A DNA stretch of 64,000 bases from Paraburkholderia sp. BL10I2N1 (lineage in GTDB: Bacteria; Pseudomonadota; Gammaproteobacteria; Burkholderiales; Burkholderiaceae), in the NCBI RefSeq assembly GCF_004361815.1, contig NZ_SNWA01000002.1, positions 3,162,001 to 3,226,000 of the forward strand, in the 5' to 3' direction. The notes beneath the pieces are model-generated. The model was not told where the DNA came from. It was given only the letters and a program-made list of their open reading frames with translations, and did no database searches. Positions 27,613 through 35,496 of this stretch are shown here, piece after piece (the stretch's first letter is position 1; every line of letters starts with the position of its first letter). A program made the translations under genes and the position numbers.

Positions 27613-28620
27613 ATGTTTAGACCACTACGTAGCGCCGGCGCGGTAGCGCTGTGCGCGGCCCTGCTCGGTCTCAGTTGCGCTGCGGGCGCGGCGGACCTCA
27701 AGAGCGGCTTGAAAATCGCGTTTGTCCCCAAGCAGATCAACAACCCCTATGAAGTGATCGCGGACGACGGCGGCCTGGCTGCGATCAAGGACTTCAACGG
27801 CGTCGGCAAGGTGGTCGGGCCATCGGACGCGGGCGCGTCGTCGCAGGTGCAGTACATCAACACGCTGACCACGCAGCACCAGGACGCCATCGTGATCGCC
27901 GCCAACGACGCGAACGCGCTCGTGCCGTATTTGAAAAAGGCGATGTCGCAGGGTATCAAGGTCGTGACGTTCGATTCCGACACGGCGCCTGAAGGGCGGC
28001 AACTGTTCGTCAATCAGGCCAACGCGGAGAGCATCGGCCGCGGGCAGATCCAACTGGTGTCGAAACTGATGGGCGGCGAAGGCGAATTCGCGATTCTTTC
28101 CGCCACGCCCAACGCGACGAACCAGAATACCTGGATCAAGTGGATGCAGGAAGAGCTGAAAAAGCCCGAGTATTCGAAGATGAAGCTCGTCAAGATCGCG
28201 TATGGAAATGATGACGATCAGAAGTCGTTCGTTGAAACGCAAGGGCTGTTGCAGGCGTACCCGAACCTGAAGGCGATCGTCGCACCGACCTCGGTCGGGA
28301 TTGCGGCTGCGGCGCGCTATATCTCGACGTCGTCGAGCAAGGGCAAGGTGGCGGTCACCGGCCTCGGCACGCCGAACCAGATGCGCGCGTTCGTCAAGAA
28401 CGGCACCGTGACGGCGTTCCAGTTGTGGGATCCGGGTCAACTCGGCTACCTCGCGGCGTATGCAGCGGCGAATCTTGCGTCGGGGACGATCTCGGGCAAG
28501 GAAGGCGAGTCGTTCGAGGCGGGCAAGCTGGGCAAGCGCACGATCGGTCCCAAGGGCGAAATCATTCTTGGACCGCCGACGACTTTCGATGCGAGCAACA
28601 TCGATAATTTCAATTTCTAG
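27613..28620 (+). CDS. Sugar ABC transporter substrate-binding protein (RhaS type)
   Basis: A 335-residue periplasmic protein with a signal peptide (residues 1-26, ending SCAAGAA-like). The mature domain KIAFVPKQINNPYEVIADDGGLAAIKDF and the ligand-pocket segments DAIVIAANDANALVPYLKKAM, VVTFDSDTA and PTSVGIAAAARYIS belong to the type I sugar-binding family, RhaS branch. The start at MFRPLRSAG has AGGAGAC nine bases upstream; earlier ATG-like starts lie in the leader. It closes the transporter operon. Confidence 0.9.
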   Translation: MFRPLRSAGAVALCAALLGLSCAAGAADLKSGLKIAFVPKQINNPYEVIADDGGLAAIKDFNGVGKVVGPSDAGASSQVQYINTLTTQHQDAIVIAANDANALVPYLKKAMSQGIKVVTFDSDTAPEGRQLFVNQANAESIGRGQIQLVSKLMGGEGEFAILSATPNATNQNTWIKWMQEELKKPEYSKMKLVKIAYGNDDDQKSFVETQGLLQAYPNLKAIVAPTSVGIAAAARYISTSSSKGKVAVTGLGTPNQMRAFVKNGTVTAFQLWDPGQLGYLAAYAAANLASGTISGKEGESFEAGKLGKRTIGPKGEIILGPPTTFDASNIDNFNF

Positions 28621-28663
28621 AGATAGCGCGACTGCAAACCGCCGTTATTTCACGAATTGACGC

Positions 28664-28686
28664 AGACGCCCTTCGGGGCGTCTTTT
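28664..28686 (+). terminator. Rho-independent terminator after the rhamnose transporter operon
   Basis: Stem AGACGCCC with GGGCGTCT, a TTCG tetraloop and a following TTT run, 43 bases after the binding-protein stop. Confidence 0.85.
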
Positions 28687-28811
28687 CATATGAGGCCGGA
28701 GTTCAGAGGCGTTTCGCGTAGAGGCCCGCAAGCACGTCAATAGTGACCGCCTGGGCGCCCCTATCCGATAGAATGGGGGCCGGTTATTGAACTGTCGATC
28801 AGGAGATCTGT

Positions 28812-29225
28812 GTGAAATCTGGTTTTCTTATGCTTGCTGCCGCTACGCTGACTTCGATGGCATTCGCCGCTACGCCTGCCAATGCGGGTTCCGTCGAAAA
28901 GCTCCCTTCCGGCGTCGTTGTCGAACACCTGACGCAGGGCACGGGCGCGCAGCCGACCGCTGACAATGTCGTGAAGGTGAATTATCGCGGCACGCTTGCC
29001 GACGGCACGGAGTTCGATAGTTCGGCAAAGCATGGCGGCCCCGCGACGTTCCCGCTCGGACGCGTCATTCCCTGCTGGACACAAGGCGTCGCGACGATGA
29101 AGGTGGGCGGCAAGGCGAAGCTGACGTGCCCGGCAGCGACGGCATATGGTTCGCGCGGCGTGGGCGCGATTCCGCCGAATAGCGACCTGACGTTCGAAGT
29201 CGAACTTCTTGATATCGTGAAGTAA
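28812..29225 (+). CDS. Exported FKBP-type peptidyl-prolyl cis-trans isomerase
   Basis: A 137-residue protein from a GTG at 28812 with AGGAGAT upstream. The signal peptide is MKSGFLMLAAATLTSMAFAATPANA. The FKBP core shows VKVNYRGTLADGTEFDSS, PATFPLGRVIPCWTQGVATMKVGGKAKLTCPAATAYG and IPPNSDLTFEVELLDI, with the usual aromatic active-site residues. It would assist folding of periplasmic proteins. Confidence 0.93.
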   Translation: MKSGFLMLAAATLTSMAFAATPANAGSVEKLPSGVVVEHLTQGTGAQPTADNVVKVNYRGTLADGTEFDSSAKHGGPATFPLGRVIPCWTQGVATMKVGGKAKLTCPAATAYGSRGVGAIPPNSDLTFEVELLDIVK

Positions 29226-29409
29226 ACCGCTCGCGAGGCGCTTTCTTCATCACGGGCAGGGGGCGTCGCCTGTTCGAACGGCCGGTGGTAGGGCCCGTTC
29301 GTTTACCGGTGTGCGATATCCTGTTCGTCAGGGCTGCCCGGCAGGGCGGTTCTACGGCGCTGTCCATCAGGACCCTACGCGGAATGTCCGTCCCTCGAGG
29401 AGCACTTCG

Positions 29410-30018
29410 ATGATCCATGCCCGTGTTGTTCCATCCCTGCGCGCCACTGTCGTGGCTACCGTATCGGTCATCGCACTGCTGGGCTTCCAGTCGGGCATGG
29501 CTCAGACGCCCGCGCCCAATGCCGGCCAGCCGGCAGTCGGCGCCGAAGCTGTGCTGCATGTTCAGGCGCGCGTCATCGGTATCGAACCCGATTCGAACAG
29601 CCTCATCCTGCAGGGTTCGCGCGGCAATATCGCCGTCATCAATGTGAATCCCGACATCGCCGACGTGAAGAAGCTGCATGTCGGCGATATGCTGACCATC
29701 GCCTACAAGAGGGCCGTTCTCGTCCACGTGGACAAGGTGGCGCCGAACGGCATCCGGGCACGCGTCGATACGGAAGCGGTACAACCGGCTTCCGGTGGTG
29801 TCGTCGCAACCGGGCACATGGTGGAGGTGCTGGCGACCGTGCAGAAGATCGACAGGCAGAATCGCCGGGTGACGCTCCGTGGCCCGACACGCACGGAGGT
29901 CCTGGACGTCGCTCCGGACATTCCGCTCGACAACCTGAAGGAGGGCGATTCGGTGCGTGCCGTGTTCGTGTCCGCTATTGCGGCGGCGGTGACGCGCGGC
30001 GGAGCAAAGCCTCAGTAG
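29410..30018 (+). CDS. Secreted protein with two tandem beta-rich (OB-like) domains, paralogue 2
   Basis: A 202-residue exported protein with signal peptide (VIALLGFQSGMAQ). Two internal repeats, VQARVIGIEPDSNSLILQG to LTIAYKRAVLVHV and VEVLATVQKIDRQNRRVTLRG to VRAVFVSAIAAAV, have the same architecture as the protein at 13511-14122 and about half identical residues with it by eye. The linker GIRARV[DE]TE-VQPASGGVV is nearly invariant. The ATG at 29410 follows GAGGAGC. Function unknown. Confidence 0.75.
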   Translation: MIHARVVPSLRATVVATVSVIALLGFQSGMAQTPAPNAGQPAVGAEAVLHVQARVIGIEPDSNSLILQGSRGNIAVINVNPDIADVKKLHVGDMLTIAYKRAVLVHVDKVAPNGIRARVDTEAVQPASGGVVATGHMVEVLATVQKIDRQNRRVTLRGPTRTEVLDVAPDIPLDNLKEGDSVRAVFVSAIAAAVTRGGAKPQ

Positions 30019-30463
30019 GCCGCCGCTGCGTGTTCATCCAGGAAAGCGACGCTGCCGGGGCGACTGAGCCGACCGGCCCGAGCCTCACGCATGGCTGCTC
30101 CACCGCACGGTTAGCGTTCGCGCAAGCCCGCATCCCCGGTTTTTTGCGCTCGCGGGTTCTCCGTCCCGACGCGTTCACCCCGGACATCCCGAAAACCCTG
30201 CAAAATCCCGCCAACCTGCATCCGATTCCGGACGCGAATCTTCCTTCTCGCGACATCGCCCATCATGGTGCGGCGCAGCTCAGAATCGTCCGAAATCCTT
30301 GTCTGCCAAGGCTTCAGGCGGCAGGTTGACGACCGTGCTTTTCGGCCTGTGTCGTATTTGCGCAAGCGTCTGTCGCAATTAGTCGGCCAGTCGACCTTTT
30401 TTCTGGCAACCATGTAGGCACATTGTGCGGGCCGGCGCCTGCACCACGAAGGAGATGGATTCG
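30019..30463. other. Intergenic region upstream of the choline-type transporter operon
   Basis: About 445 bases without a supported gene. It should contain the promoter of the operon that starts at 30464; I could not identify a specific operator. A GTCG-N6-CGAC dyad followed by T residues near 30383-30400 is too weak to call a terminator. Confidence 0.4.
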
Positions 30464-31633
30464 ATGAATTCCCCAAAAGTCGTGGTCGAAGGTCTCTGTA
30501 AGGTTTTCGGAGCCAATCCCAAGGCAGCGGTCGACTTGCTCGCTCGCGGCGCAACCAAGGACGAGATCTTTGCGAAAACCGGCCAGATAGTCGGCGTTCA
30601 CAACGTGTCGTTCGACGTTCAGGAAGGCGAGATTTTCGTGCTGATGGGCCTGTCCGGTTCGGGCAAATCGACGCTGATTCGCCTGATCAACCGTCTGGTC
30701 GAGCCGACGGCAGGCAAGGTGCTCGTCGATGGCCGCGATATCGCCGCCGTGCGACGCTCGGAACTGACCGCGCTGCGCCGCACCGACATGAGCATGGTGT
30801 TCCAGTCGTTCGCACTGATGCCACAGCGCACCGTGCTGTCGAATGCGGCGTTCGGGCTGGAGGTTGGCGGCGTCAGCCGCAAGGAACGCGAGAAGCGGGC
30901 GCTGCAGGTGCTCGAACAGGTGGGGCTCGCGCAGTTTGCGCAGAAACTACCGTCGGAGCTGTCGGGCGGCATGCAGCAGCGCGTCGGTCTCGCACGGGCG
31001 CTTGCGGTCAACCCGTCGCTGATGATCATGGACGAGGCGTTCTCCGCGCTCGATCCGTTGAAGCGCAAGGAAATGCAGAACGTGCTGCTGGAACTGCAGA
31101 AGAACCAGCGACGAACGATCATGTTCGTGTCGCACGATCTCGAAGAAGCGCTACGCATCGGCAACCGTATCGCGATCATGGAAGGCGGCCGCGTGGTGCA
31201 GATCGGCACGCCGCAGGACATCATCAGCAACCCCGCCGACGATTACGTCCAGGCGTTCTTCGAAGGCGTCGACACGAGCCGTTATCTGACGGCGGGCGAC
31301 CTGATGCGGACCAATGACGTGCCGCTCCTGCGCGATCTCGATGCGTCGAGCGTGGCGGAGTCGCTGAACGGCAGCGCCGAGTATGCCTTCGTGCTCGATG
31401 GCGAACGCCGCATTCAGGGTTTCGTCACACGCGATGCCATCGGTCATGCATCGCCGCGGGTCAATCACGTCGAGGTGCTGTCGCGCAGCGCGTCGCTCGA
31501 CCATGTCGTGTCGCGCGTGTGCGCAAATTCGACCGCGCTGCCCGTTGTCGACGACGAAGCCCGCTATTGCGGTTCCGTCGATCGGGCGGGCGTCCTGAAG
31601 GTTCTTACGCGTAATCGAGGTTCCCATGTCTGA
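30464..31633 (+). CDS. Quaternary-amine ABC transporter ATPase (ProV/ChoV type) with CBS region
   Basis: A 389-residue ATPase. The N-terminal extension FGANPKAAVDLLARGATKDEIFAKTGQIVGVHNVSFDV is typical of ProV-like ATPases. Walker A is GLSGSGKST, signature LSGGMQQRVGLARAL, Walker B LMIMDEAFSALDP, H-loop FVSHDLEEA. Residues 285-389 form a CBS-domain-like pair, as used for osmosensing in this family. ATG 30464 has AAGGAG nine bases upstream; the ATG at 30455 is too close to it. The stop overlaps the permease start. Confidence 0.92.
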   Translation: MNSPKVVVEGLCKVFGANPKAAVDLLARGATKDEIFAKTGQIVGVHNVSFDVQEGEIFVLMGLSGSGKSTLIRLINRLVEPTAGKVLVDGRDIAAVRRSELTALRRTDMSMVFQSFALMPQRTVLSNAAFGLEVGGVSRKEREKRALQVLEQVGLAQFAQKLPSELSGGMQQRVGLARALAVNPSLMIMDEAFSALDPLKRKEMQNVLLELQKNQRRTIMFVSHDLEEALRIGNRIAIMEGGRVVQIGTPQDIISNPADDYVQAFFEGVDTSRYLTAGDLMRTNDVPLLRDLDASSVAESLNGSAEYAFVLDGERRIQGFVTRDAIGHASPRVNHVEVLSRSASLDHVVSRVCANSTALPVVDDEARYCGSVDRAGVLKVLTRNRGSHV

Positions 31634-32528
31634 GATCATCCCGCTCGGCCGCTGGGTCGATGAGTCTGTCCACTATCTTCTCGACCACGACGCAAGCACC
31701 TTCGATTCGATCGGCAAGGCGATCGAGAGTTTTGCCGCACTGATCGAACACGGCCTCCAGGCGATCCCGATGTGGGCGCTGATGGCGTTCTTCATCGGCA
31801 TCGGTCTCTGGCGGGTCGGCTGGCGGTTCGCGATCTTTGCCACGTTGTCGCTATTGCTGATCTATGCAACCGGCTTCTGGGACCAGACAGTTGTGACGCT
31901 GGGCCTCACGTTGTCGTCGACGTTGATCAGCCTGCTGTTCGGCATCCCGCTCGGCATCTGGACCGCCAAGAGCAAGAACGTGGCCATGATCGTGCGTCCG
32001 ATTCTCGACCTGATGCAGACGATGCCCGCGTTCGTCTACCTGATTCCCGCGGCGATGCTGTTCGGCCTTGGCCGCGTGCCGGGGATTCTGTCGACCGTGA
32101 TTTTCGCCATGCCGCCCGCCGTGCGTCTGACGAGCCTCGGCATCCGGCACGTGAACCGCGAAATCGTCGAGGCAGGGCAGGCGTTCGGCTGCACGCCGTG
32201 GCAACTGCTCTACAAGGTGCAGTTTCCGAACGCATTGCCGTCGATCATGCAAGGCGTCAACCAGACCATCATGATGGCGCTGTCGATGGTGATCATCGCG
32301 TCGATGGTGGGCGCGGGCGGCCTCGGCAACGATGTGCTGGCCAGCATCCAGCGTCTCGATATCGGGCTGGGTTTCGAAAGCGGTCTTTCGGTCGTGCTGC
32401 TGGCGATCATTCTCGACCGCATCACCGAAAGCTTCGGCCGTTCGCCAGGAACCGCCAACGCACCGCGCTTTGCCGGGCTGCGCAACGTGATGCGCGTACG
32501 CCGCGAGCAGCCAGTCGCCCAAAGCTGA
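31626..32528 (+). CDS. Quaternary-amine ABC transporter permease (ProW/ChoW type)
   Basis: A 300-residue permease with 6-7 hydrophobic segments. LTLSSTLISLLFGIPLGIWTAKSKN, PILDLMQTMPAFVYLIPAAMLFGLGRVPG and the EAA loop GQAFGCTPWQLLYKVQFPNALPSIMQGVNQTIMMAL are ProW hallmarks. It overlaps the ATPase gene by eight bases. Together with the binding protein at 33635 it makes a choline/betaine/carnitine-type importer. Confidence 0.92.
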   Translation: MSEIIPLGRWVDESVHYLLDHDASTFDSIGKAIESFAALIEHGLQAIPMWALMAFFIGIGLWRVGWRFAIFATLSLLLIYATGFWDQTVVTLGLTLSSTLISLLFGIPLGIWTAKSKNVAMIVRPILDLMQTMPAFVYLIPAAMLFGLGRVPGILSTVIFAMPPAVRLTSLGIRHVNREIVEAGQAFGCTPWQLLYKVQFPNALPSIMQGVNQTIMMALSMVIIASMVGAGGLGNDVLASIQRLDIGLGFESGLSVVLLAIILDRITESFGRSPGTANAPRFAGLRNVMRVRREQPVAQS

Positions 32529-32612
32529 ACACGTGGAAAACAGCATGCCTCGCGAAAGCCTCAGGGCTTTCGCGATGGCTGAACATACCCTGTGCATTTT
32601 GGAGAGCGCGAC

Positions 32613-33614
32613 GTGAGCTCAGCCACGACCGGATCGCCGGCCGCCGGATCGCCGTTGTCGAGCCTTGCGCATTTCGGATTTCTCACCCTGCCGAGTTTTT
32701 CGATGATCGCGTTCACGAGCGCGGTCGAAGTCCTGCGCATGGCGAACTACGTCGGCCGGGCCCAGCACTATCGATGGTCGATCCTGACGCCCGATGGCGT
32801 GCCGGTACGCGCCAGCAACGGCATCACGGTCAAGCCGACACGTACGCTGGAGGAAGCGGGCACGCCCGATGTGCTGATCGTGTGCGGCGGCACGCAGATT
32901 CGCAGCGCCGTGGACAGCAACATCAAGACGCTGCTTGGCGAAGTCGCCGGTCGGGGCATACCGCTCGGCGGCATCTGCACGGGGGCGTATGCGCTGATGT
33001 CGGCGGGTCTGCTCGACGACTATCGTTGCACCGTGCATTGGGAAGACCTGTCGACGCTCTACAGGGAATTTCCGCGCGTCCTTTTCGCGGACGAACTGTT
33101 CGTGATCGACCGCGATCGCCTGACCTGCACGGGCGGGACGGCGCCGCTCGATCTGATGCTGAACCTGGTTGGCAGCCGGCTTGGGGAAAAGCTTGCCGCC
33201 CAGGTGTCGGAGCAATTCATTCTCGAACGCATCCGCAGCGCCAGCGATCCGCAGCCGATCCCCGTCGATGCACGTGTGGGCTTCTCGCGCGCCGAGTTGA
33301 TCGAAGTGGTGCGCCTGATGGAAGCGAACATCGAAGAGCCATTGTCGCTCGACGAGCTGGCCCGCCTCGTGCAGCTTTCGCAACGGCATCTGCAGCGGAT
33401 GTTCAAGGTGTATCTGAACGTTTCGCCGACCCACTACTACCTGTCGCTGCGATTGCGTCGCGCGCGGGATCTGCTGCGCACGACCGACGCGTCGATCGCT
33501 CGCGTAACGACCGTCTGCGGTTTTCACTCGCCATGCCATTTCAGCAAGGCGTATCGCGCGCAGTTTGGCCACGCCCCGAGCATTGAAAGACGTCACCCCA
33601 ACCAGAACCGATGA
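32613..33614 (+). CDS. GATase1-like AraC-family regulator (GbdR/CdhR type)
   Basis: A 333-residue regulator. The N-terminal DJ-1/GATase1-like domain (residues 20-195) has GFLTLPSFSMIAFTSAVEVLRMANYV and IPLGGICTGAYALMSAGLLD. The C-terminal AraC domain has SLDELARLVQLSQRHLQRMFKVYLNVSPTHYYLSLRLRRARDLL and VCGFHSPCHFSKAYRAQFG. This architecture is shared by GbdR and CdhR, which sense betaine/dimethylglycine and carnitine. I prefer GTG 32613, preceded by GGAGAG, over GTG 32592. It sits between permease and binding protein and probably controls the transporter. Confidence 0.9.
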   Translation: MSSATTGSPAAGSPLSSLAHFGFLTLPSFSMIAFTSAVEVLRMANYVGRAQHYRWSILTPDGVPVRASNGITVKPTRTLEEAGTPDVLIVCGGTQIRSAVDSNIKTLLGEVAGRGIPLGGICTGAYALMSAGLLDDYRCTVHWEDLSTLYREFPRVLFADELFVIDRDRLTCTGGTAPLDLMLNLVGSRLGEKLAAQVSEQFILERIRSASDPQPIPVDARVGFSRAELIEVVRLMEANIEEPLSLDELARLVQLSQRHLQRMFKVYLNVSPTHYYLSLRLRRARDLLRTTDASIARVTTVCGFHSPCHFSKAYRAQFGHAPSIERRHPNQNR

Positions 33615-33634
33615 ATCTCCGAGGAGAGAGAAAG

Positions 33635-34576
33635 ATGAAACGAAAGCTGACGACCACTGCGTGCGTACTGGCTCTTGCGACCACGATGGCGCATGCGGCC
33701 GATCCGGAAGTGTGCAGGAACGTGCGCTTTGCCGATGTCGGCTGGACCGATATCGCGGCCACCACGGGCCTCGCCTCAACGGTGTTCCAGGGGCTCGGCT
33801 ATAACCCGACGAAGACCATCGCGTCGGTGCCGATTACCTTCGCGGGTATCAAGAGCAAGCAGATCGACGTGTTCCTCGGCTACTGGGCGCCGACGATGGA
33901 TCCGATCATCACGCCGTTCGTGAAAGCGGGCACGATCAAGGTGCTGCCGACGCCGAACCTGACCGGCGCCAAATACACGCTCGCCGTGCCGGACTATGTG
34001 TACAACGGCGGTCTCAAGACCTTCGCCGATATCCAGAAGTACGTGGACAAGCTCGACGGCCGAGTCTACGGCATCGAGCCCGGCAACGATGGGAATGCGC
34101 TCATCAAGAAGATGATCGACGGCAACCAGTTCGGCCTTGGCAAGTTCAAGCTGGTCGAGTCGAGCGAAGCGGGGATGCTCGTCGAGGTCAATCGTGCGAT
34201 TCGAGAAAAGAAGTGGATTGTGTTTCTTGGCTGGGAACCTCATCCGATGAACGTGCAGATGAAGATCGATTATCTGAGCGGCGGCGACGATGTGTTCGGG
34301 CCGAACTACGGCGAAGCGAAGGTGTTCACGGCGACACCGCCTGACTACGCCGCGCGTTGCCCGAATGCGGCGAAGCTCGTGTCCAATCTGCAGTTCACGA
34401 CGGCGATCGAGAATCACGTGATGGCGCCGATCATGAACAAGACGGACGCGAACAAGGCTGCGCTCGACTGGCTCAAGTCGAACCCGCAGGTGCTGAACCA
34501 GTGGCTGGCTGGCGTGCAGACGATTGACGGCAAGGATGGACTGCCGGCGGTCAAGGCGTATATCGCGTCGCATTGA
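33635..34576 (+). CDS. Choline/betaine-type ABC transporter substrate-binding protein (ChoX/ProX type)
   Basis: A 313-residue periplasmic protein with signal peptide MKRKLTTTACVLALATTMAHAA. The mature part CRNVRFADVGWTDIAATTGLASTVFQGLGY and the pocket segments FLGYWAPTMDP, YVYNGGLKTFADIQKY and VFLGWEPHPMN (aromatic residues for the trimethylammonium cage) match the OpuAC/ChoX family. The ATG at 33635 has GAGGAGAGAG; an upstream ATG overlaps the regulator stop. Choline is the likeliest ligand; carnitine or betaine cannot be excluded. Confidence 0.9.
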   Translation: MKRKLTTTACVLALATTMAHAADPEVCRNVRFADVGWTDIAATTGLASTVFQGLGYNPTKTIASVPITFAGIKSKQIDVFLGYWAPTMDPIITPFVKAGTIKVLPTPNLTGAKYTLAVPDYVYNGGLKTFADIQKYVDKLDGRVYGIEPGNDGNALIKKMIDGNQFGLGKFKLVESSEAGMLVEVNRAIREKKWIVFLGWEPHPMNVQMKIDYLSGGDDVFGPNYGEAKVFTATPPDYAARCPNAAKLVSNLQFTTAIENHVMAPIMNKTDANKAALDWLKSNPQVLNQWLAGVQTIDGKDGLPAVKAYIASH

Positions 34577-34634
34577 GACTCGCTGGCATAGCGGGTCAAC
34601 CGGCGGGATGCAGAGGCGGACTGGCGCTGCATTG

Positions 34635-34905
34635 TCACCGTGCGGTGTGTTTCAGTGCGTGTCCGGCGACCAGGTGGCCCGTTAGCGTCCATATCTGCCA
34701 GTCGAGGCTTTCGAAGACTTTGGCAATCGCATAGAAGACAATCACCGTCGCCCAACCCAGCGGTGCGTCGACCTTGCGGGCGATGGTTGCGCCGACCAAA
34801 CTGCACGATCGCATAGGGCCGGAGGCTGCCCGTTACCAGCCAGTATCCGACCGTTCCCGTCGATGCCACGACCATGATCAGCATCTGTACCCAGCTGACA
34901 CGCTG
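34635..34905 (-). pseudogene. Frameshifted 3' remnant of a membrane-protein gene
   Basis: On the minus strand one frame reads SWVQMLIMVVASTGTVGYWLVTGSLRPYAIVQF, a hydrophobic stretch. It breaks near 34790, and a different frame continues GATIARKVDAPLGWATVIVFYAIAKVFESLDWQIWTLTGHLVAGHALKH to a stop at 34635-34637. The two parts look like one multi-helix membrane protein (ceramidase-like family by recollection) with an internal deletion or frameshift. The 5' part is missing at the junction with the next remnant. Confidence 0.5.
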
Positions 34906-34916
34906 GCAGTCGGGCG

Positions 34917-35438
34917 GTGTTCAGGTTGCTCGATTCCAGACGGGTTGACGCGCGCGTCCAGTACTACATCTGGCGCAATGACCTGACCGGCACGCTGCTG
35001 CTGGAAGAGTTTCACGAGGCCGCCGACCGCGGCGTGCACGTGCGCCTGCTGCTGGACGAACACGGCATCGGGTCGTCGCTCGACGAGACGCTGGCGGCTC
35101 TGGAGGCGCATCCGAACGTCGAGGTTCGGCTGTTCAATCCGTTCGTGATCCGCAAGCCCAAATTCGTGGGCTTTCTGACGGACTTCCCGCGCGCCAACCG
35201 GCGCATGCACAACAAGTCGCCGACCGCGGACAGCACGGCGACCATCGTGGGCGGCCGCAACATCGGCGACGAGTACTTCGATGCAACCGACGGCGTTGTG
35301 TTCGCCGACCTCGACGTGCTCGCCGTGGGGCCGCCGGCAGCCGATGTCGCACGGGACTTCGACCGCTACTGGGCGAGCGCCTCGGCCTATCCGGTTGACC
35401 GGATGCTGTCGATTCTGCCGATCGAGTCGCTTTTGTAG
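34917..35438 (+). pseudogene. Remnant of a phospholipase D / cardiolipin synthase-like gene
   Basis: About 173 codons carry the first PLD-type half only. RVDARVQYYIWRNDLTGTLLLEEFHEAADRGVHVRLLLDEHGI is followed by the HxK(x)4D motif MHNKSPTADSTATIVGGRNIGDEYFDATD, then DFDRYWASASAYPVDRM, and the frame ends. Full-length relatives carry a lipoprotein-like N-terminus and a second HKD motif, both missing. It abuts the oppositely oriented membrane-protein remnant, so both lost their 5' ends at one junction. A short truncated product could still be made. Confidence 0.7.
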
Positions 35439-35496
35439 GCGTTGCGTTGCGGTAGGCAGGGGCGGCGGGCGCTTCCGGTAGCGAACCGCCGTCCGG

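Noticed and set aside
30383..30400. GTCG-N6-CGAC dyad followed by T residues
   Set aside because: The stem is only four base pairs, too weak for a terminator call.
31772..33586. Open frame of about 600 codons across the permease and regulator genes
   Set aside because: Out-of-frame shadow rich in Arg, Ala and Gly; the real genes have clear families and ribosome sites.
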